Part shown: piece after piece, positions 11,501-24,023 of the stretch
Numbering within the stretch: the stretch's first letter is position 1
How the letters are laid out: every line of letters begins with the position of its first letter
From: Zygnema circumcarinatum
Lineage: Eukaryota > Streptophyta > Zygnematophyceae > Zygnematales > Zygnemataceae
Assembly (NCBI GenBank): GCA_037447605.1
Contig: CM074805.1
Coordinates: 1,831,359 to 1,895,358 of the forward strand
Length of the DNA stretch: 64,000 nucleotides
Reading direction: 5' to 3'
Translations under genes and position numbers: made by a program
The notes under the pieces: generated by a model
Told to the model about the DNA's origin: nothing
The model's input: only the letters and a program-made list of their open reading frames with translations
Databases searched by the model: none

Positions 11501-14500
11501 AATTCCATTTATTCACTTTCAGTTCAAACACTCGCGGATTCATCCTCTTAGTATATTAAGACCTGTTTGGGATGATGGATCTACATTTGCCCAAGCTTAT
11601 GCAAGGAACTAAAGGCTTTCTATACTGAGTTTGTGACACTGAGTGTGATGGAATTGTCCAAAAGCTTGTTTTCTCGTTGCTTATTCCAATTTGCTCATTG
11701 GAATCGCTTTCAAGTCCTTCAATTCTAGAGAAAGTTTTGCCACCATTTCGGAAAGTGGAATTTGTAGTTCCTATCAGATGTGAATATTTCCTGACATGTC
11801 AGTTGTCATATACTTGCTGGCCCTGTTACAGGTCCTTGTTCGAGGTGAACGTTGATGAATTGGAAGATAAGCCATGGCGTCGACCACAAGCAGATGTCTC
11901 TGATTACTTTAATTTCGACCTCAATGAGAGCTCCTGGCAGGAGTATTGTCGTCAACTGGTAAGCATCAAATAGCCTGCCCACCTTTTGCTAAACCAATGT
12001 GTGTAGTCTGGTGTTTCAGTTTTCGACATGAAACATGAGATATATACAGCCACGTCTGGTGTAGGGAAGGTTGAATGTTTAGCATTTTCTGTTTCTGAAA
12101 TTTGAGGAACTTCGCACTATCCTGGTTCCCAAGTCGTGCATTTTTCCCAAAGCCTGCGATGAGAACTCCAATGCACCTCATTTTGGAAGAGCGAAGGCAA
12201 GTTTTGTCTTTAAATGTCGCAAAGAATGATGCCAATTGAACAGGAAAGACCTCTACTTGCGATGCCAGAAAGTCTCTCGACTGTGTCTTTGGATACTCGT
12301 TAGAGAGGCAACATTAATGTGATCACCCTTCTGAAGGTGGTTTTGAAGTCTGATTCCCATCATAGTAGCGCTACTTGACGGTATCATGTCGTTTCTGAAG
12401 TTCGCGAGAGATATGGTCAAGTTTCAATTAGAATCTGTGTCTGTATTCACCAAATTGTCGGAATGGACTTGGCGGGGTCTCTGCAGGCACAGCTCAAGGA
12501 AGAAGCTACTGGGAGCAAGATACGGGTGTATGAGAGCAACAGAGGCGAGCAGGTATCTTTTTTTACTTGTAGGAATATACAACGGCACTTGTTTGTCTGT
12601 CTTTTCTTTTTGCATCAGTAGCAAGAAGTATTGAAGAGCAGTGTGACAACAGCTGCGGCAATGCTCTCGGCTTATCGTTGGAGGTGCTGACCCTATTTCA
12701 CGGAGCACTGTTTACCGCTCATATTAGGGAATGCACACTGTACTTCAAAGCAAATTTGCAAAAGAAGGTTGTGAGATTCTGCCTCCAACCCAGTTGCTAT
12801 TTATCCAGCTTAGTTATCTAAAGCGTAATTCGGGAGCTGTTCCGAACAGGAGTATGATCCCGAGCTTCCCCCGGAGTTGGCTGCTGCTGCCGGCATTCCT
12901 GAACGTGGGGGGCCTTCGACCGATGGCGGGGGGAAAGGTCGAGGGGGGCAGGTGACTTTCCGCTTCTTGACCATCGTTGGTCAAGGTCTCATTGCAGACC
13001 TTTGTTCAACACATGGAATTTTTTTTCTTTTTTGGCAACCTTGAATGATATTGTCCCTGGTTTACAGTGTGCAACATGTCATGAGGGAACTATCTAGCAC
13101 ATAAATCTGTCAGTCAGACTCATGTGAAGGTCGAACGTGCTTCTTGTTTTGAAGTACCCTGAATACATACAGACGCTGCAAAACCCTGATTAACGCTCAT
13201 GTTCAAGTCTATTTACTTCTCTTTTTAAACTACATCTTCCTATTCGGAGATTGTTCTTGAGAGGGGATGCGGAAAGGCAATGGTATGCAAGGAGATGCAG
13301 GGGAAGACATGATGATAGCCTTAAGGAATCACGTCACTTATTGACTGATTGATTGAAAGTCTAGATGCAGTGTTGCTTGTTTTTGTCTAGTTTTCATGTC
13401 CGTCAGACTAATTGAAGAGCATTTGTGGCTTCAATGTTTGTGGTAAACTTTTTTGTCAAGTTAGAACTAGTTATGGCAAGTGAACTGAGCACATGTCATG
13501 CGAGTTGTTTACCCTAAAAACACTGATGGTACAGTAGATCGTTGACCTCCTTTGACTCGTTGTCATGGCTACAGGTTCAACTGCTCGGACGTGCCATTCA
13601 AGTTGAGGGTGGAGGAGGAGAGCGTCGGCCTTCAAGTGATATGCGCAGACAGAGACCTTTGGATCCTGATGTCATCATCGAGGTAATTTAGTGTCTGACT
13701 GAAAGTGTATAAGGTGTTGCCTGGCTAGGAATGTTCCAAATGAATAGATGCTGTCCTAAGTAGCACCGGGCATCAAATAATTCTCGGCGCTAACCGTTAG
13801 ATAGGCGAGTGTGACCTGTTCCCATATCTAACTAGCTGTAGAGCACCATGCCATTTCTGGATAGGTTCACTTTTGCTCATCCATGACAATGGCCACGTTT
13901 AAAGGGGACTCCCATTCTCTTTTTTTTTTTTTTTTTTAATGCCGAGCACCATACTTCACCTTGTGGGAAGGACCAATCTGCGTGCTGAAAGAAAGAATCT
14001 CGTTCGGTGTTTACTGCCAAGGAATTGACAAAGCATTTTTGGATGCAGATCAAGCTGCTAAATCTCGACGATTTTGGGAACCCCCTACCAGAACCAGCAG
14101 CTCCTTCTCCGGATAACAAAAAGACACCGAAACTAAACCAAAAGTCCGAGGGTACTCAAGGAGATTCCGGAGTTATGTTAGAAGGAACAGCAGCAGACAC
14201 GCGAATGAAAGACGACCTTCACATGAAGGAGGAGACCTTGCAACAGTCACATGGGGTCCGATCTCGCCAGTCCACCCCGCAACGGAGCGGTATGAGTCGA
14301 CCGCCATGGCCTGTTGGCGAAGAGGGTGGACCTCTCCCTAACGGCATGTGGGAGAGAATGCCGCTTTTGCCGGGTCCGGGAATGCGGAGAGGAGGAGGAC
14401 CCATCCGAGGTGGCCTTCCTATGGGGCCGGGGCATGCCATGGGTCCAATGGCTGGAATTGGGCCTATGGGGCTTCAAGGGCCAATTGGACCAGGCCATAT

Positions 14501-17500
14501 ATTGCCACTAATGGGACCTGGGTATCCACCGGGCGCGAATTTGCCACATAGGTGTGTGATTCGAGCTGATTGGAATGATCATCAACTGGGAATGCGCCGC
14601 ACAGGGTATTGTTGATGACGAGATTCGTATTTGGAAGGAAGAGGGTAGTTGTAGTGGAAAGGATGAGATGAAGGTGCTGGAGGCCCGTTGCGGGGGGTCA
14701 TCAGCATTGTGACAGATATAGGTCTTGAAGAGGTGGAGTTATGGTCGATCTGGTAGTTGAGAGATGCAAGGTTTGTCCGGCTACACTTAAGCTCTGAGGG
14801 TTGATTGGGACACATTGTCTGTGCAGGTTACTGCCCAATGCTGCTGCTTTTGGGGGCCTGCCTCCTGGGACTGGTTTGAGGCCATCAATGATGCCTCCTA
14901 TGGGCCCGGAAGATCATTCTATGTCATTTGGAGCCCACCACGAATTCCAAGGTGGTACAAGGTGAGGACTTATCATTATTACTTACTCGTGTCCTTTCCC
15001 TTTCTATGCTTTCGTCTTTTGACATTTTGTAAATACTTAGCACAGTCAAGAAGACTGAAATTTACAAGGAGACGTTACCGAACCAGTTGATCTTGACTTT
15101 ATGTAGAGATAATGATTGTTCTACTGGGTATCTTTGTAAGCTTTGACGAAGTCGTATAGTTAGCTGCGCGAAAGCGAGCATTCTTCGCCTGCTGTGTTGC
15201 AGCAGTTCTTGTACATTGGTGAAAGATTTCAATGTTTGACGGTAACCAAAAATGTTTGACGTGTTGATGACAATTTTGATCGACTTATAGCACTGGGTAT
15301 TCCTTGTTGTGTGGCAAACAGAGCCGTTGAACGGATGAGTCCTCCATCACCCCCTGCGACAGCTTTTCACAGGAAACCACTTCCTGATTTACATGGCCCA
15401 AAACGAGGAAGCAACATGGATGATGAGACGAGGGCGAAAGAGCATCTGGTCTCTTCAAGAAACAGGGAGGAGGAATCTGAGGAAGAGAGCGAAGATGAGG
15501 ATGAGGATGAAGATGATGAAGGTGAGGATGAGCAAGAGGAGAACGAAGAGGATGAGGAGGAGGCGGAAATGGAGAATCAGAAGGAAAGGGCGAGACGAGA
15601 GGCTGCAATGCATCGGCGAAATGTTCCCAAGGAACGGAGTGCAGATAGGTCCCGCCCAAAAGCTAAAGAATGGTCACCGCCGCAGAGTCTGTCAGACGAA
15701 AACCGGTTCAGAAAAAGAGAAAGCGGTGATTGGGGACAGGGAGAGGAGAGTGCAGCTATGATTGAGAGCAGGAGTAGGCGGAAAGCAGAGGACCGTGTAG
15801 CAGTATCTCGGCCTGGACAGGATGACCAGTTTGTACGACGGACAACTTCAAGAGATGAGAGCAGCAGGTTACGTCGTACCTCTGAACGCAGCAATAGAGT
15901 TGAAGAGCGGTCCGTTGCTTCACGAGATCGGGAATCTGCTAGGACAGGGAAGGGATGGAATGATGCAGAGTGGAAAGAATCAGGAAGAAGCCCTCACGGG
16001 CAAACTGCTGCTGTGAATGCTGTCTATAGTGGGAGGAGTGGTGTGAGGGGTGAGAGGGGACCAACTAGTGAGGGAGATCGAAGGCAAGACAGGGGCAGTT
16101 GGGAGGAGCCCCCCATGCGTAATGAACCCAGGAAGGGAGCAGAACGTGCGATGCGACGAGAAGATGGGTTGAGAGAGAGAAAGAGGCCGAATGAGAGAGC
16201 TGAAGAGGCCATCATTCGTATGGAACGTGGCCCGAGGTACAGCAGTGATCCTCGTTCGGTTGCTGACCGAGTGCATGGCGAGGAAGGTAAAGGTGGACGT
16301 GGCGAATCTTTGAAGGAATCATCACGGAGAAGAGCATTGGAAGACGAGCGTTCAAGAGAATCGCGGCGGTCGGATAATGTCTCAAGACCGGTGGAAGTCT
16401 TGGAGCGTGGTCGGAGAGTAGAGAAGGACAAAAGGAGAGATGCAGTCAATGACCGACCAGGAACCCGATCTATTGAACCCCCGGATGACCGAAATGCTGA
16501 ACGTTTACATAATCGTGATCGTGATCGTGAACGTGAACGTGAACGCGAGCGGGAGAGAACATCAGACCGAGAGCGCAACAGTGTCCGTGATAGCCGGGGA
16601 ATTGAATGGGAACAAACGCGGCCCAAGAAAAGGCGAACAGAGGACTGGGCAAGAGAAGCAGAACCTTCCCGTGTCCATCGTCATGAAGATCATGCAGCTG
16701 AACGGGGGGTCGATTCGCGAGGACCGATTGCCAGTAGTGGTGATTGGCAACGCAGGGGAAAGCGTGGGCAGGAGGGAGGGGAAGAGCATGAGAGGACCGC
16801 TGGCGAGAACATTGTGGATTCTGGACAGCGTCATGGAAATGGAGTTGCTGTTAATAAACGACGAGTTGTCACAGAGGACGAGGGCACGGCTGAGCCTAGT
16901 GAAAAAGTGGGTGGAACCATATGCATTGCTCTATTTCTTTTTGCAGATAATCGCGTGCGTGCACATATCGGTCCTGAATTCGTTGACATTTGTTTAGGGA
17001 CTCGTTTCTTGGGTTTTTTCTTTGTTTGTTTGTTTTTTTTTGTTTGTGAAGAAGCCATTACGGGGGATGGTTTAAGAATTACCAAGCCATGCTCATTAGG
17101 TTTCCGCTTGTGGAGATGACAACAGCATAGTTTTGCAGGATCTGCATGCTCAGATAGTTCCTTTCTATGGTAAGGCTCATGACTGGTGGGTGGCTTTAAA
17201 TGCAGACGAAAAGAAGACGCTCCGATGATCATGTCGAGGTTGACGCATCTAGTCATCCGGCTGATCGTAAAGATCATGAAGCAACTGCTAATGGGCGACG
17301 CAAACGGGATCGAATTCCAGGAGCCATGGAGACAGGAGTTGGTAGTCGGGAGGACGTTGGCATGCAGACAGGGCGAGTGGGAAGGTCACGATTCGAGCGT
17401 TGGAACAGTGTAAAGAGTGTTGAAGAAGATAGAGATGTTGACGATAACAATGCATCTGCAGGTTTAGGAGGAAAGGTCAGAGATGAGATGAGTCAGAGAG

Positions 17501-18051
17501 GCAGAGATGTGCCCGACAAACAAGTAGATCGTGAAGCTAGTAGTCGCCATCTTCAAGGGGGTTCTGAGCGGCCCCTTACAGAACATGTCAGGGAGATGGG
17601 GTCAAGGCATCATAACAGACATAAGGCTGCAGAAAATGTTCAAGCTAAGGACCCTTCAACTTTGAAGGAGGCTCTGGACATTTCTGATAATCAGCCGGTG
17701 AAAACCGAGAAGGTGCAGAGGCGGGAGGCAGGTGAGGGAAGAAACTTTGAAGGAGGGAAAAAGGAAGGAGGGGGAAGCCGGCCGAGTGTTAGCAGTGCGA
17801 AAGATATGAAGACTGGAGTGGGACGAGTGAAAGATGAAGGTGGCCACCCGCAAGATACTCATCCTCGTCAATCGGCACAAGGGAACAAAGAAAAGGCCCC
17901 AGAGGGCTTAGAAATTGAAGAAGTGCGCAAGCGCAGACGAGAACGCTTTGGACCCATAGGGGAAGACTTAGTCGCAAAAGCAAGTTCTGCTAAGGTGCAT
18001 GATGAGGAGGCCAAGGCAGACAGGCCGGCTCGTAAGCGGCGATGGGCCTGA
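8550..18051 (+). CDS. FIPS5: Pre-mRNA 3'-end processing factor FIP1, plant FIPS5 type
   Basis: Scaffold of the CPSF polyadenylation complex, binding poly(A) polymerase and RNA in the nucleus. Exons, all phases closing: 8550-10712, 11046-11260, 11832-11958, 12487-12552, 12850-12951, 13575-13682, 14049-14551, 14827-14961, 15322-16906, 17206-18051; 1949 aa. It opens with MEEDDDFGALYENI and carries acidic blocks (DSEDDDDLVIVADEP near residue 640). The Fip1 motif is at about 795-835 (LFEVNVDELEDKPWRRP, then DYFNFDLNESSWQEYCRQL). A Gly/Pro/Met-rich part and a long Arg/Glu/Asp-rich C-terminus follow, ending KADRPARKRRWA, as in Arabidopsis FIPS5. Oddities: an Ala-Pro repeat (residues about 89-181) and a telomere-type array just upstream. 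The start is chosen because it is the first ATG in frame; the same frame is open upstream but has no ATG. Confidence 0.95.
8811..9090 (+). repeat. In-frame GCA/GCT-CCA trinucleotide-based repeat coding for Ala-Pro tract
   Basis: Tandem imperfect units of roughly 21 bp (GCAGCAGCTCCAGCAACA type) inside FIPS5 exon 1, translating to AAAPAT-like units. Codons are almost only GCA, GCT, CCA and ACA, typical of replication-slippage growth. Length is likely to vary between individuals. The minus-strand ORFs here (Leu- or Ala-rich) are shadows. Confidence 0.9.
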
Positions 18052-18565
18052 GGGGACAGCCGGACCTTCGCTACTGGAGGGAATGCGGACCTCCTTTCAG
18101 CTAAAGAGTTGGAGATGCGAAGAGTTCGTTCAATGAGATAGGCATGCTCCTTGGAGAGTATGAGAGGCTGGGGTCATATTGTGTACAGTTGAAAGGAGGG
18201 GTGGTGGGGAAGGGGATGCACTAGTTCACTTTCTTAATGGTCAAATTCTTTCCCCAGCTCCGCGGAGTCTACACTCTCTCCTGCAAGTTAGATGTCGACC
18301 TTTTGAGCCCCATGTTTAAGTCTTTTAGAAAGCAACCCACAATGCCTTAGATTGATTTTGCTGATCAGGAGAAAACTTGTTTTCACTGCCTGGTGTTATT
18401 GGCGTAAGGCAAGTGTCTCTTCTCCCAAATTTTGCCAGCTGGACTCTCGGGCCCATGCCTCATGTCCACAGTTTGAAGGCCTGCTCTAAGCCTCGCGATC
18501 CTTCAAAGTGTCCAAACATTCTTTATTTGTTCCTTGCGAGTAAGAATCACAAGATTCCCAAATCC
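18052..18565. other. 3' flank of FIPS5
   Basis: Presumed FIPS5 3' UTR and spacer. No supportable coding exon or RNA gene seen. Ends at the possible minus-strand small ORF. Confidence 0.5.
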
Positions 18566-18949
18566 CTACTGCAAACGTGTGTGCAGTGAACTACTTGTGC
18601 CGAATTGTCTATTTAACATGTGTTCTGTTCTAGCCTTCAATTGGGCTTCCAATGCCTGCAACTTACTCCAGCTACTTCCATCTCCTTCTCTTCTATGGCT
18701 GGCCATGACACGTCCCCCAAAAGCTATCATGCTCGTGCCCATCCATGCAAAGTCCCCATCGCCCATGTTGGAATTCGCCCCTCCCAATTCGTCCCCCAGT
18801 TCCATGTTTAAATTTGCGGTCCAGTTAAGCACTGCATTTGAAACTGTGGACGGGTTCCATGCTGCGTCTTCCAGCTGCTCGTTAGGGTTCGAGATAGCCC
18901 GCTCGGCAGGCGGAGAGGAGAGGAGCAGCAAGGAGGCATTTTTGGCCAT
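18566..18949 (-). CDS. Hypothetical small protein, 127 aa, doubtful
   Basis: Unspliced ORF from ATG 18949-18947 (context GACGCCATGGCC) to TAG 18568-18566. The product begins MAKNASLLLLSSPPAERAI and has several Trp residues (AAWNPST, LNWTANL, DFAWMG, SSWSKLQ) and a short helical part near the end (LQALEAQLKARTEHMLNR). I do not recognise a family. It lies between the FIPS5 end and the start of the RIN2-like gene, with which it would share a promoter. The CCATGG is palindromic, so the plus strand also shows an ATG at the same spot (short 28-codon ORF). It may be a real small gene, part of a spliced gene, or chance. Confidence 0.3.
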   Translation of the reverse strand: MAKNASLLLLSSPPAERAISNPNEQLEDAAWNPSTVSNAVLNWTANLNMELGDELGGANSNMGDGDFAWMGTSMIAFGGRVMASHRREGDGSSWSKLQALEAQLKARTEHMLNRQFGTSSSLHTRLQ

Positions 18950-19224
18950 GGCGTCGACACAGCGCATCTGTCTGCCGCTCGGCGGCCATCGTCGCATGTC
19001 CTGCATATCTCAAGCACATGCCGGCCGCTTTTGAAGAGCATGCGGTGCTCATTGCCGCTTTTTTATGTACGTCAAATGGGTAGAGTGTGGAGTACATTTG
19101 TTCATGTAACGTTGCTCCTGGAGCAGCTGAAAAGAAGGATGGTAAAGGGAGCAGGGAGGCACCATGTGCTAATTCATTTCTTTCGGGTGCAAATGTTGGA
19201 GAGGCCCTTAGAGCGTGCTGGCTG
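18950..19224. promoter_or_regulatory. Region upstream of the RIN2-like gene
   Basis: Holds the presumed promoter and 5' leader of the ligase gene and possibly of the doubtful minus-strand ORF. The ligase frame is open back to about 19087 without an ATG. No clear TATA box or named element was recognised. Confidence 0.4.
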
Positions 19225-22200
19225 ATGCTGAATTCTGTGGCAAACGGCAGGATGCGGGAGGTATGGCACGTCGTTGCAGCATATACGGGACTCAGCGTTG
19301 CAGCTGTAGCATGGAGAATCCATGGCCCCGTTCGAGCTGTCGAGGTTTCTCAAGAATTTGGAGAAGGTTCAAGTTCCAGTCTGACAGTGTTCATCCTCGT
19401 GAACTTTGTGGTCAACATTATTCTTTTGCTTTACTTATCTGGCAAGGTGAGGCTTATGACACGCTGAATCTTTTGCCGAAAGGGCTATTAGCCTTGTTCA
19501 ATGTTGTTATTTGCTACGGCGACGCTCACAATCTACGGCTACTCACAACCTCACGGCAATCTCACGGCCACTCACAACCGTTCGCTTAAGCTCTCGTTTA
19601 CATTGCATGCAAAGGCAATTGGAGTGTTTATCAAAAAAGTGAAAGCCGGCCCAACCTGTGCTATACTTCAGCATTAGTCTTTGGGCGCCCTAATGCTCGG
19701 AGAATTATTCTCACTGAAGATGTGTACGTCATGTATGCATCTTGCAGGCGATCTTTTTTGGGCCACTCTCTCTTCAAGAAGCTCAAAAGATGGCAGAGCG
19801 CCTCATCAATTATGCTCTTTTCAAGGTGAGGACCATTGTTTTTGTCCTCAAAATTTGTAAGGCCTGGAGCAAACCAGGTCTCATTCATGTTCAAGCTTTT
19901 TTTATGAGCTGCTTGCTCATCCTTGAGACAATCTTGATTTTGTTGCACACATTAATAATTAGTCTCGGCTTACTTTGCTTGGCTTACTCTGTAATTGCTC
20001 ATTCATATGTATGCCAGGCTGTTTAGTTTCCTCACTGTTCCATCTGTCCAGTTGTTTTATAGCATTCTGGCTATATTGTGCTGTAGTTTTGGGACCCTTG
20101 TGGTCTATAGTTGACAAGCTAAAGAAACCTACGCAGGAATTTCTTGATGTATGGTTTGGGCGGTCTCAGCAAATGACTGGTCTTAGCTGACTTATGGTTC
20201 ATATTTGTCTAACTTATGTCACTCCCGTTGTTGATTCCTGGTCTTTATACAGGTCTTGTTCCTTATGGCAGTTCCAAACTCTGAAGAACTTGGAGCTCTA
20301 TGGCTGCTATTATGGTTTGCCCTTCTTGGGTTTTTGAAGGTCGGCTATGCTCTCATTCATTTTCGAAGCTTGCTATTTTGGAAAAAATACTGGCATGCTT
20401 TCCACGTCGTCCTTTAGAGTTAAGAGGGCCTGCATAGCTAGCGCATATAAAGTGGTCTCGACTTGGAGGCGTTCTAGACAGTTTTCAGTAAGTGATTCAT
20501 TCTGACTGCTGATCGAAATGCATGTACCCTTGCAAATGGAATTTACAGATCTTTTCTGGTCTTGCACGTGATCGTTTTGAGAGATTATGTGCATCTCCAG
20601 CTGCTTCCCTTTGGTCCCATGCTCGGACTCTATCGGCTTTGCTGCTCATTCTTACCGGTGACCTCTTGGGGTGAGTATTTCTTGAGGTGGTTGACTTTTG
20701 TCCTTAAACTCACCTTTATGAGGAAAGCTCGAATATGCTTATAACTTCGTACTTGAAAGAACTATTCAGACAGGTTGGCTGCTCGTCTGATATTTATGTA
20801 CTTGTGGAAAATCATTAAGCTATATCACTGCATGTTCCTCAGCAATCCTTTTTGCAGTTAGGAGTGGCTTCTCAACCTTTTTGCTTCGTTAGTTAGGTTC
20901 TTTTCAGTAGAAGGATGTCAATACTGTATTGGCACTTTTGCATTGGTTGCTGAACGTAAAATTCGATTTTTAGACATGAGATTGATAGGCCTTCTCTTGA
21001 AGGGCCGACTGTCGTTCTCTAGTTTCTCGGTTGAAGCACACGATTGAGCCAACCATTATCACCCAGAAGGAAGTTACATGAAGCCATATCCTGTGAACCC
21101 TGTTAGCTTGCCATGTCCTGGCAAGTTTAGGACGTCTGGCTTAGGAACCCATGTTAGAGCAATACCTGATCGTTTGGTTCGGTATTGATTGATTTGGCAA
21201 AAAAAGTAGGGGCGTGGATTGTCTCTGACTTGCTGTTTGACTTGCAGCATGCATTTATGCTTCAAGTGGCTAAAGGACGCACGCTTGAACAGTCTTTTGC
21301 TTCTTAATTTTGAAGCTGTGATTATTGCACTCGACACGTCACAGGTGAGCAGCTGCTTTGGCTTGTTGGTTGGCATTGAGGACAAGAATTGACTCACTTA
21401 TTGTTTTCGAGCAATCAGTTTAGGAGTTCGATTGTTTGCGAACTGACACGAAGAAGCAGTACCCTTTCTTGTGCACTTGACATAGTACTATTCTGAAACG
21501 ACTTATATTCCTCATTCTGTTAGTTACTCATTCCGTTTTGATGTCATAGAAGAGATTTACGTGATTGGGAGACTGTCAAACTGAACGTTTATTTTTTACA
21601 AACCTGTTGACATGCTGTGTGGTATTGCTACCATGATGATGTTCTTTGGTTTTGATCTTTTCCGACTCATGCCCCTTGCAGACTGTGTTTCAATACGTGC
21701 TCCATCTTGCTGAAATACTTATGGAGTTCCCGTCAAGTGGGTTTAGTCCTTACATACGATTTCCTTGTAAGTGGATAACGTCCCTTTGTTACCATGGTCT
21801 AAAGAAAACTGGATTTCAAGGAGCGTCTAACCTGCACCTTCTGTTTTCAAAAGTATCTCATGCACAGGACCCCTGGGATGAGCAGATGCAGGATTGGCAG
21901 CTGAAATCTAGAGCCATGTTTGTTCATATAATTCTTTTTCCAGTCCCTCTTTGAGGAGACGAGGGACAGGATGTACAGAGATTGTATGGCATTAGCCTTT
22001 TGTGTTGTGTTGGTAGGCGAGTTGGATCAATGGTCATGTGTGCACCAGAAAGACAAGAACTCAGACTGCCGACTTTGGTGGGGTATGCCAGGGATGAACT
22101 CAGCTTCTTGGACGGAGTTTCGTGGAGAGCTACTTTTCTACCTGAATTTTGGCTGTGATTTAGTAAACCTGATCCTGACTATTGCCCATTACGCTCATAT

Positions 22201-24023
22201 TTGGTGGCTTCATGGCCTTTCCTTTCATTTCATCGATGGGATTCTCTTCCTCAATTTGCGGGTAAGCTACCAGATACTACATTATTATCATCCATGCATT
22301 TTAGTGTATGTCACTGCACAGTGTGCACACACACTGCACACTGTCACACACACACACACACTGCACACTGCACACACACACACTGCACTGCACACTGTCA
22401 CTGTCACTGCACATAATTTTTTATGGTGGGTGTTCCTAAGCCGCAGTTCCTCTATCATGCTATTTATGAGCTGTTGGCCAGAGTTTTTCGTCTCTTACAT
22501 AGCCTATTCAGAACGTGGTTGCAGTGCTGTCATATGCAGGCTTCCATTCAACTGACAAACGTGTGTCACTCGTTGTCCACTTTAGCAAATGAGTTATGAC
22601 AGGATGGTCCTTCCGCCTATTGAGATGGTTAGGTGTTTCATTACTCTTTTCTGTTGCCAGGCTTTGGGAGGGGCAGGCGTGCGACGAGTCCGGCAAATGC
22701 TCAAGTATCGACATGCTATGCATAATCTGCGTACTTCGTTCACGGATGCTACATGCGAAGAGCTTCAAGAGTTCAATGATGACTGTGCTATTTGCAAGGT
22801 GCATAGTTAATTATGTTGAGACAACTTGCCTGAGCTTGGGGGGGGGTAATTTCGTCTAGTCAGAATATGGGCTCGGCAACTGTTGTAGTTGGAGTTGTTC
22901 TGTCATGTTTTTCCAGTATTGCATGTATTCCTTCAGAATGCCTGAGTTTACGATACCATGGAGACTAAGTGCTTGGATTCACTGGGGGACAGGAACCAAT
23001 GGCAGTGGCAAAGCGGCTGCCGTGCAAACATCTTTTTCACCTCGGCTGCCTACGTTCTTGGTAAACACATTCTGTTCATTCTCTTTTTTTTGTTTTTTTG
23101 GTATGGCAGGCAACTAGTTCATTCAGCAGTATTGACGGTGCATACTGCCAAAACATTTTTTCAGTAGTCATGAAAACCTGAGGATTTAGATGAAGGTAGC
23201 CTAGTTTTGTGCAGAATACTGTTCTTTCAAGAAGCAGAAGAGCTGCAAAGGCTCAGCACGTCATGTAATGTGCGGGATTCGGTGGTAACAGGTTTGACCA
23301 AGGTTCAACAGGCACATATTCTTGTCCTACATGCCGATATTCTTTGCTAGGCCCCCTCCAAAAACAGGCCGCTGGAAACCCCTTTGCGGCTGCACAAAAC
23401 ACACCAGCAGACCCTTTAGAGCAGGAGCAGACTGGCCAGCATGCAAACAGAGATAGACGTGAAGCTTCCGAGGAATATGGACCTGATGGAAACGGCCGAA
23501 GAGCCGGCTTAAGCAGTGACTTTGATGGGGGCTCCGGAAGGAGTCAAGGATGGTGGTGGCCCTTCAGACATCGTTCAGAGGCAGATGTTGATGGAGGGAC
23601 TGTGAGAGAACGAGTGGTTGCCCGGCCACTGAGTGCAGGGGGGCTCAGATTTAGAGGGCAGCGAGCCTTTTGGAGGAGCCAATCTATGCCTGAAGTGGTG
23701 GAGTCCGGACAGCTGCTGGCAGAGGAAGCACGCTTGGCGACAATGGCTTCGAGGGTGCACGAGGTGTTGCCACATGTCCCACACTACTTGGTGGTGCAAG
23801 TGAGTGAACTGAACTGAACCCCTTTCTATCTACCTCCCCTCCTTGTGCTTTGTTTTTAGATTTTTTATAGTTACAGGTTGTTTTGTTTCTGTAGTTTTTG
23901 TTTGTGTGGGGAGTCAACCGTTCCGTGCTTGACTGTAACGGAGTCTGTTGGGGGCTGCAGGATCTGAGAAGAACGAATTCTGTAGAAGTAACGCTTGAGC
24001 ATCTGCTAGAAGGCGCTTTTTGA
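19225..24023 (+). CDS. RIN2: RING-H2/CUE membrane E3 ubiquitin ligase, RIN2/RIN3 (AMFR/gp78-like) type
   Basis: ER or plasma-membrane ubiquitin ligase; Arabidopsis RIN2/RIN3 act in the RPM1-dependent defence response. Exons: 19225-19446, 19748-19825, 20253-20339, 20549-20670, 21248-21344, 21682-21736 (end uncertain), about 21854-21924 (uncertain), 21944-22261, 22661-22798, 22993-23060, 23292-23799, 23961-24023. The N-terminal half has several hydrophobic helices (LTVFILVNFVVNIILLLYL; IAHYAHIWWLHGLSFHFID). The RING-H2 is split over three exons: CAIC, then CKHLFHLGC, then CPTC. The last exons form a CUE-like end (VHEVLPHVPHYLVVQ, then VTLEHLLEGAF). Start: first in-frame ATG at 19225; 19252 is an alternative. 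Exons 6-7 fit phase only with weak donors. Confidence 0.88.
22312..22413. repeat. CA/CTGCACA microsatellite in an intron of the RIN2-like gene
   Basis: Runs of (CA)n broken by CTGCACACTG and CACTGT words, starting 50 bp after a 5' splice site. Simple repeat; no further function seen. The His/Thr-rich ORF over it is an artefact. Confidence 0.9.

Noticed and set aside
22201-22416. His/Thr-rich ORF in the RIN2-like gene
   Set aside because: Translation of the CA microsatellite located in an intron.
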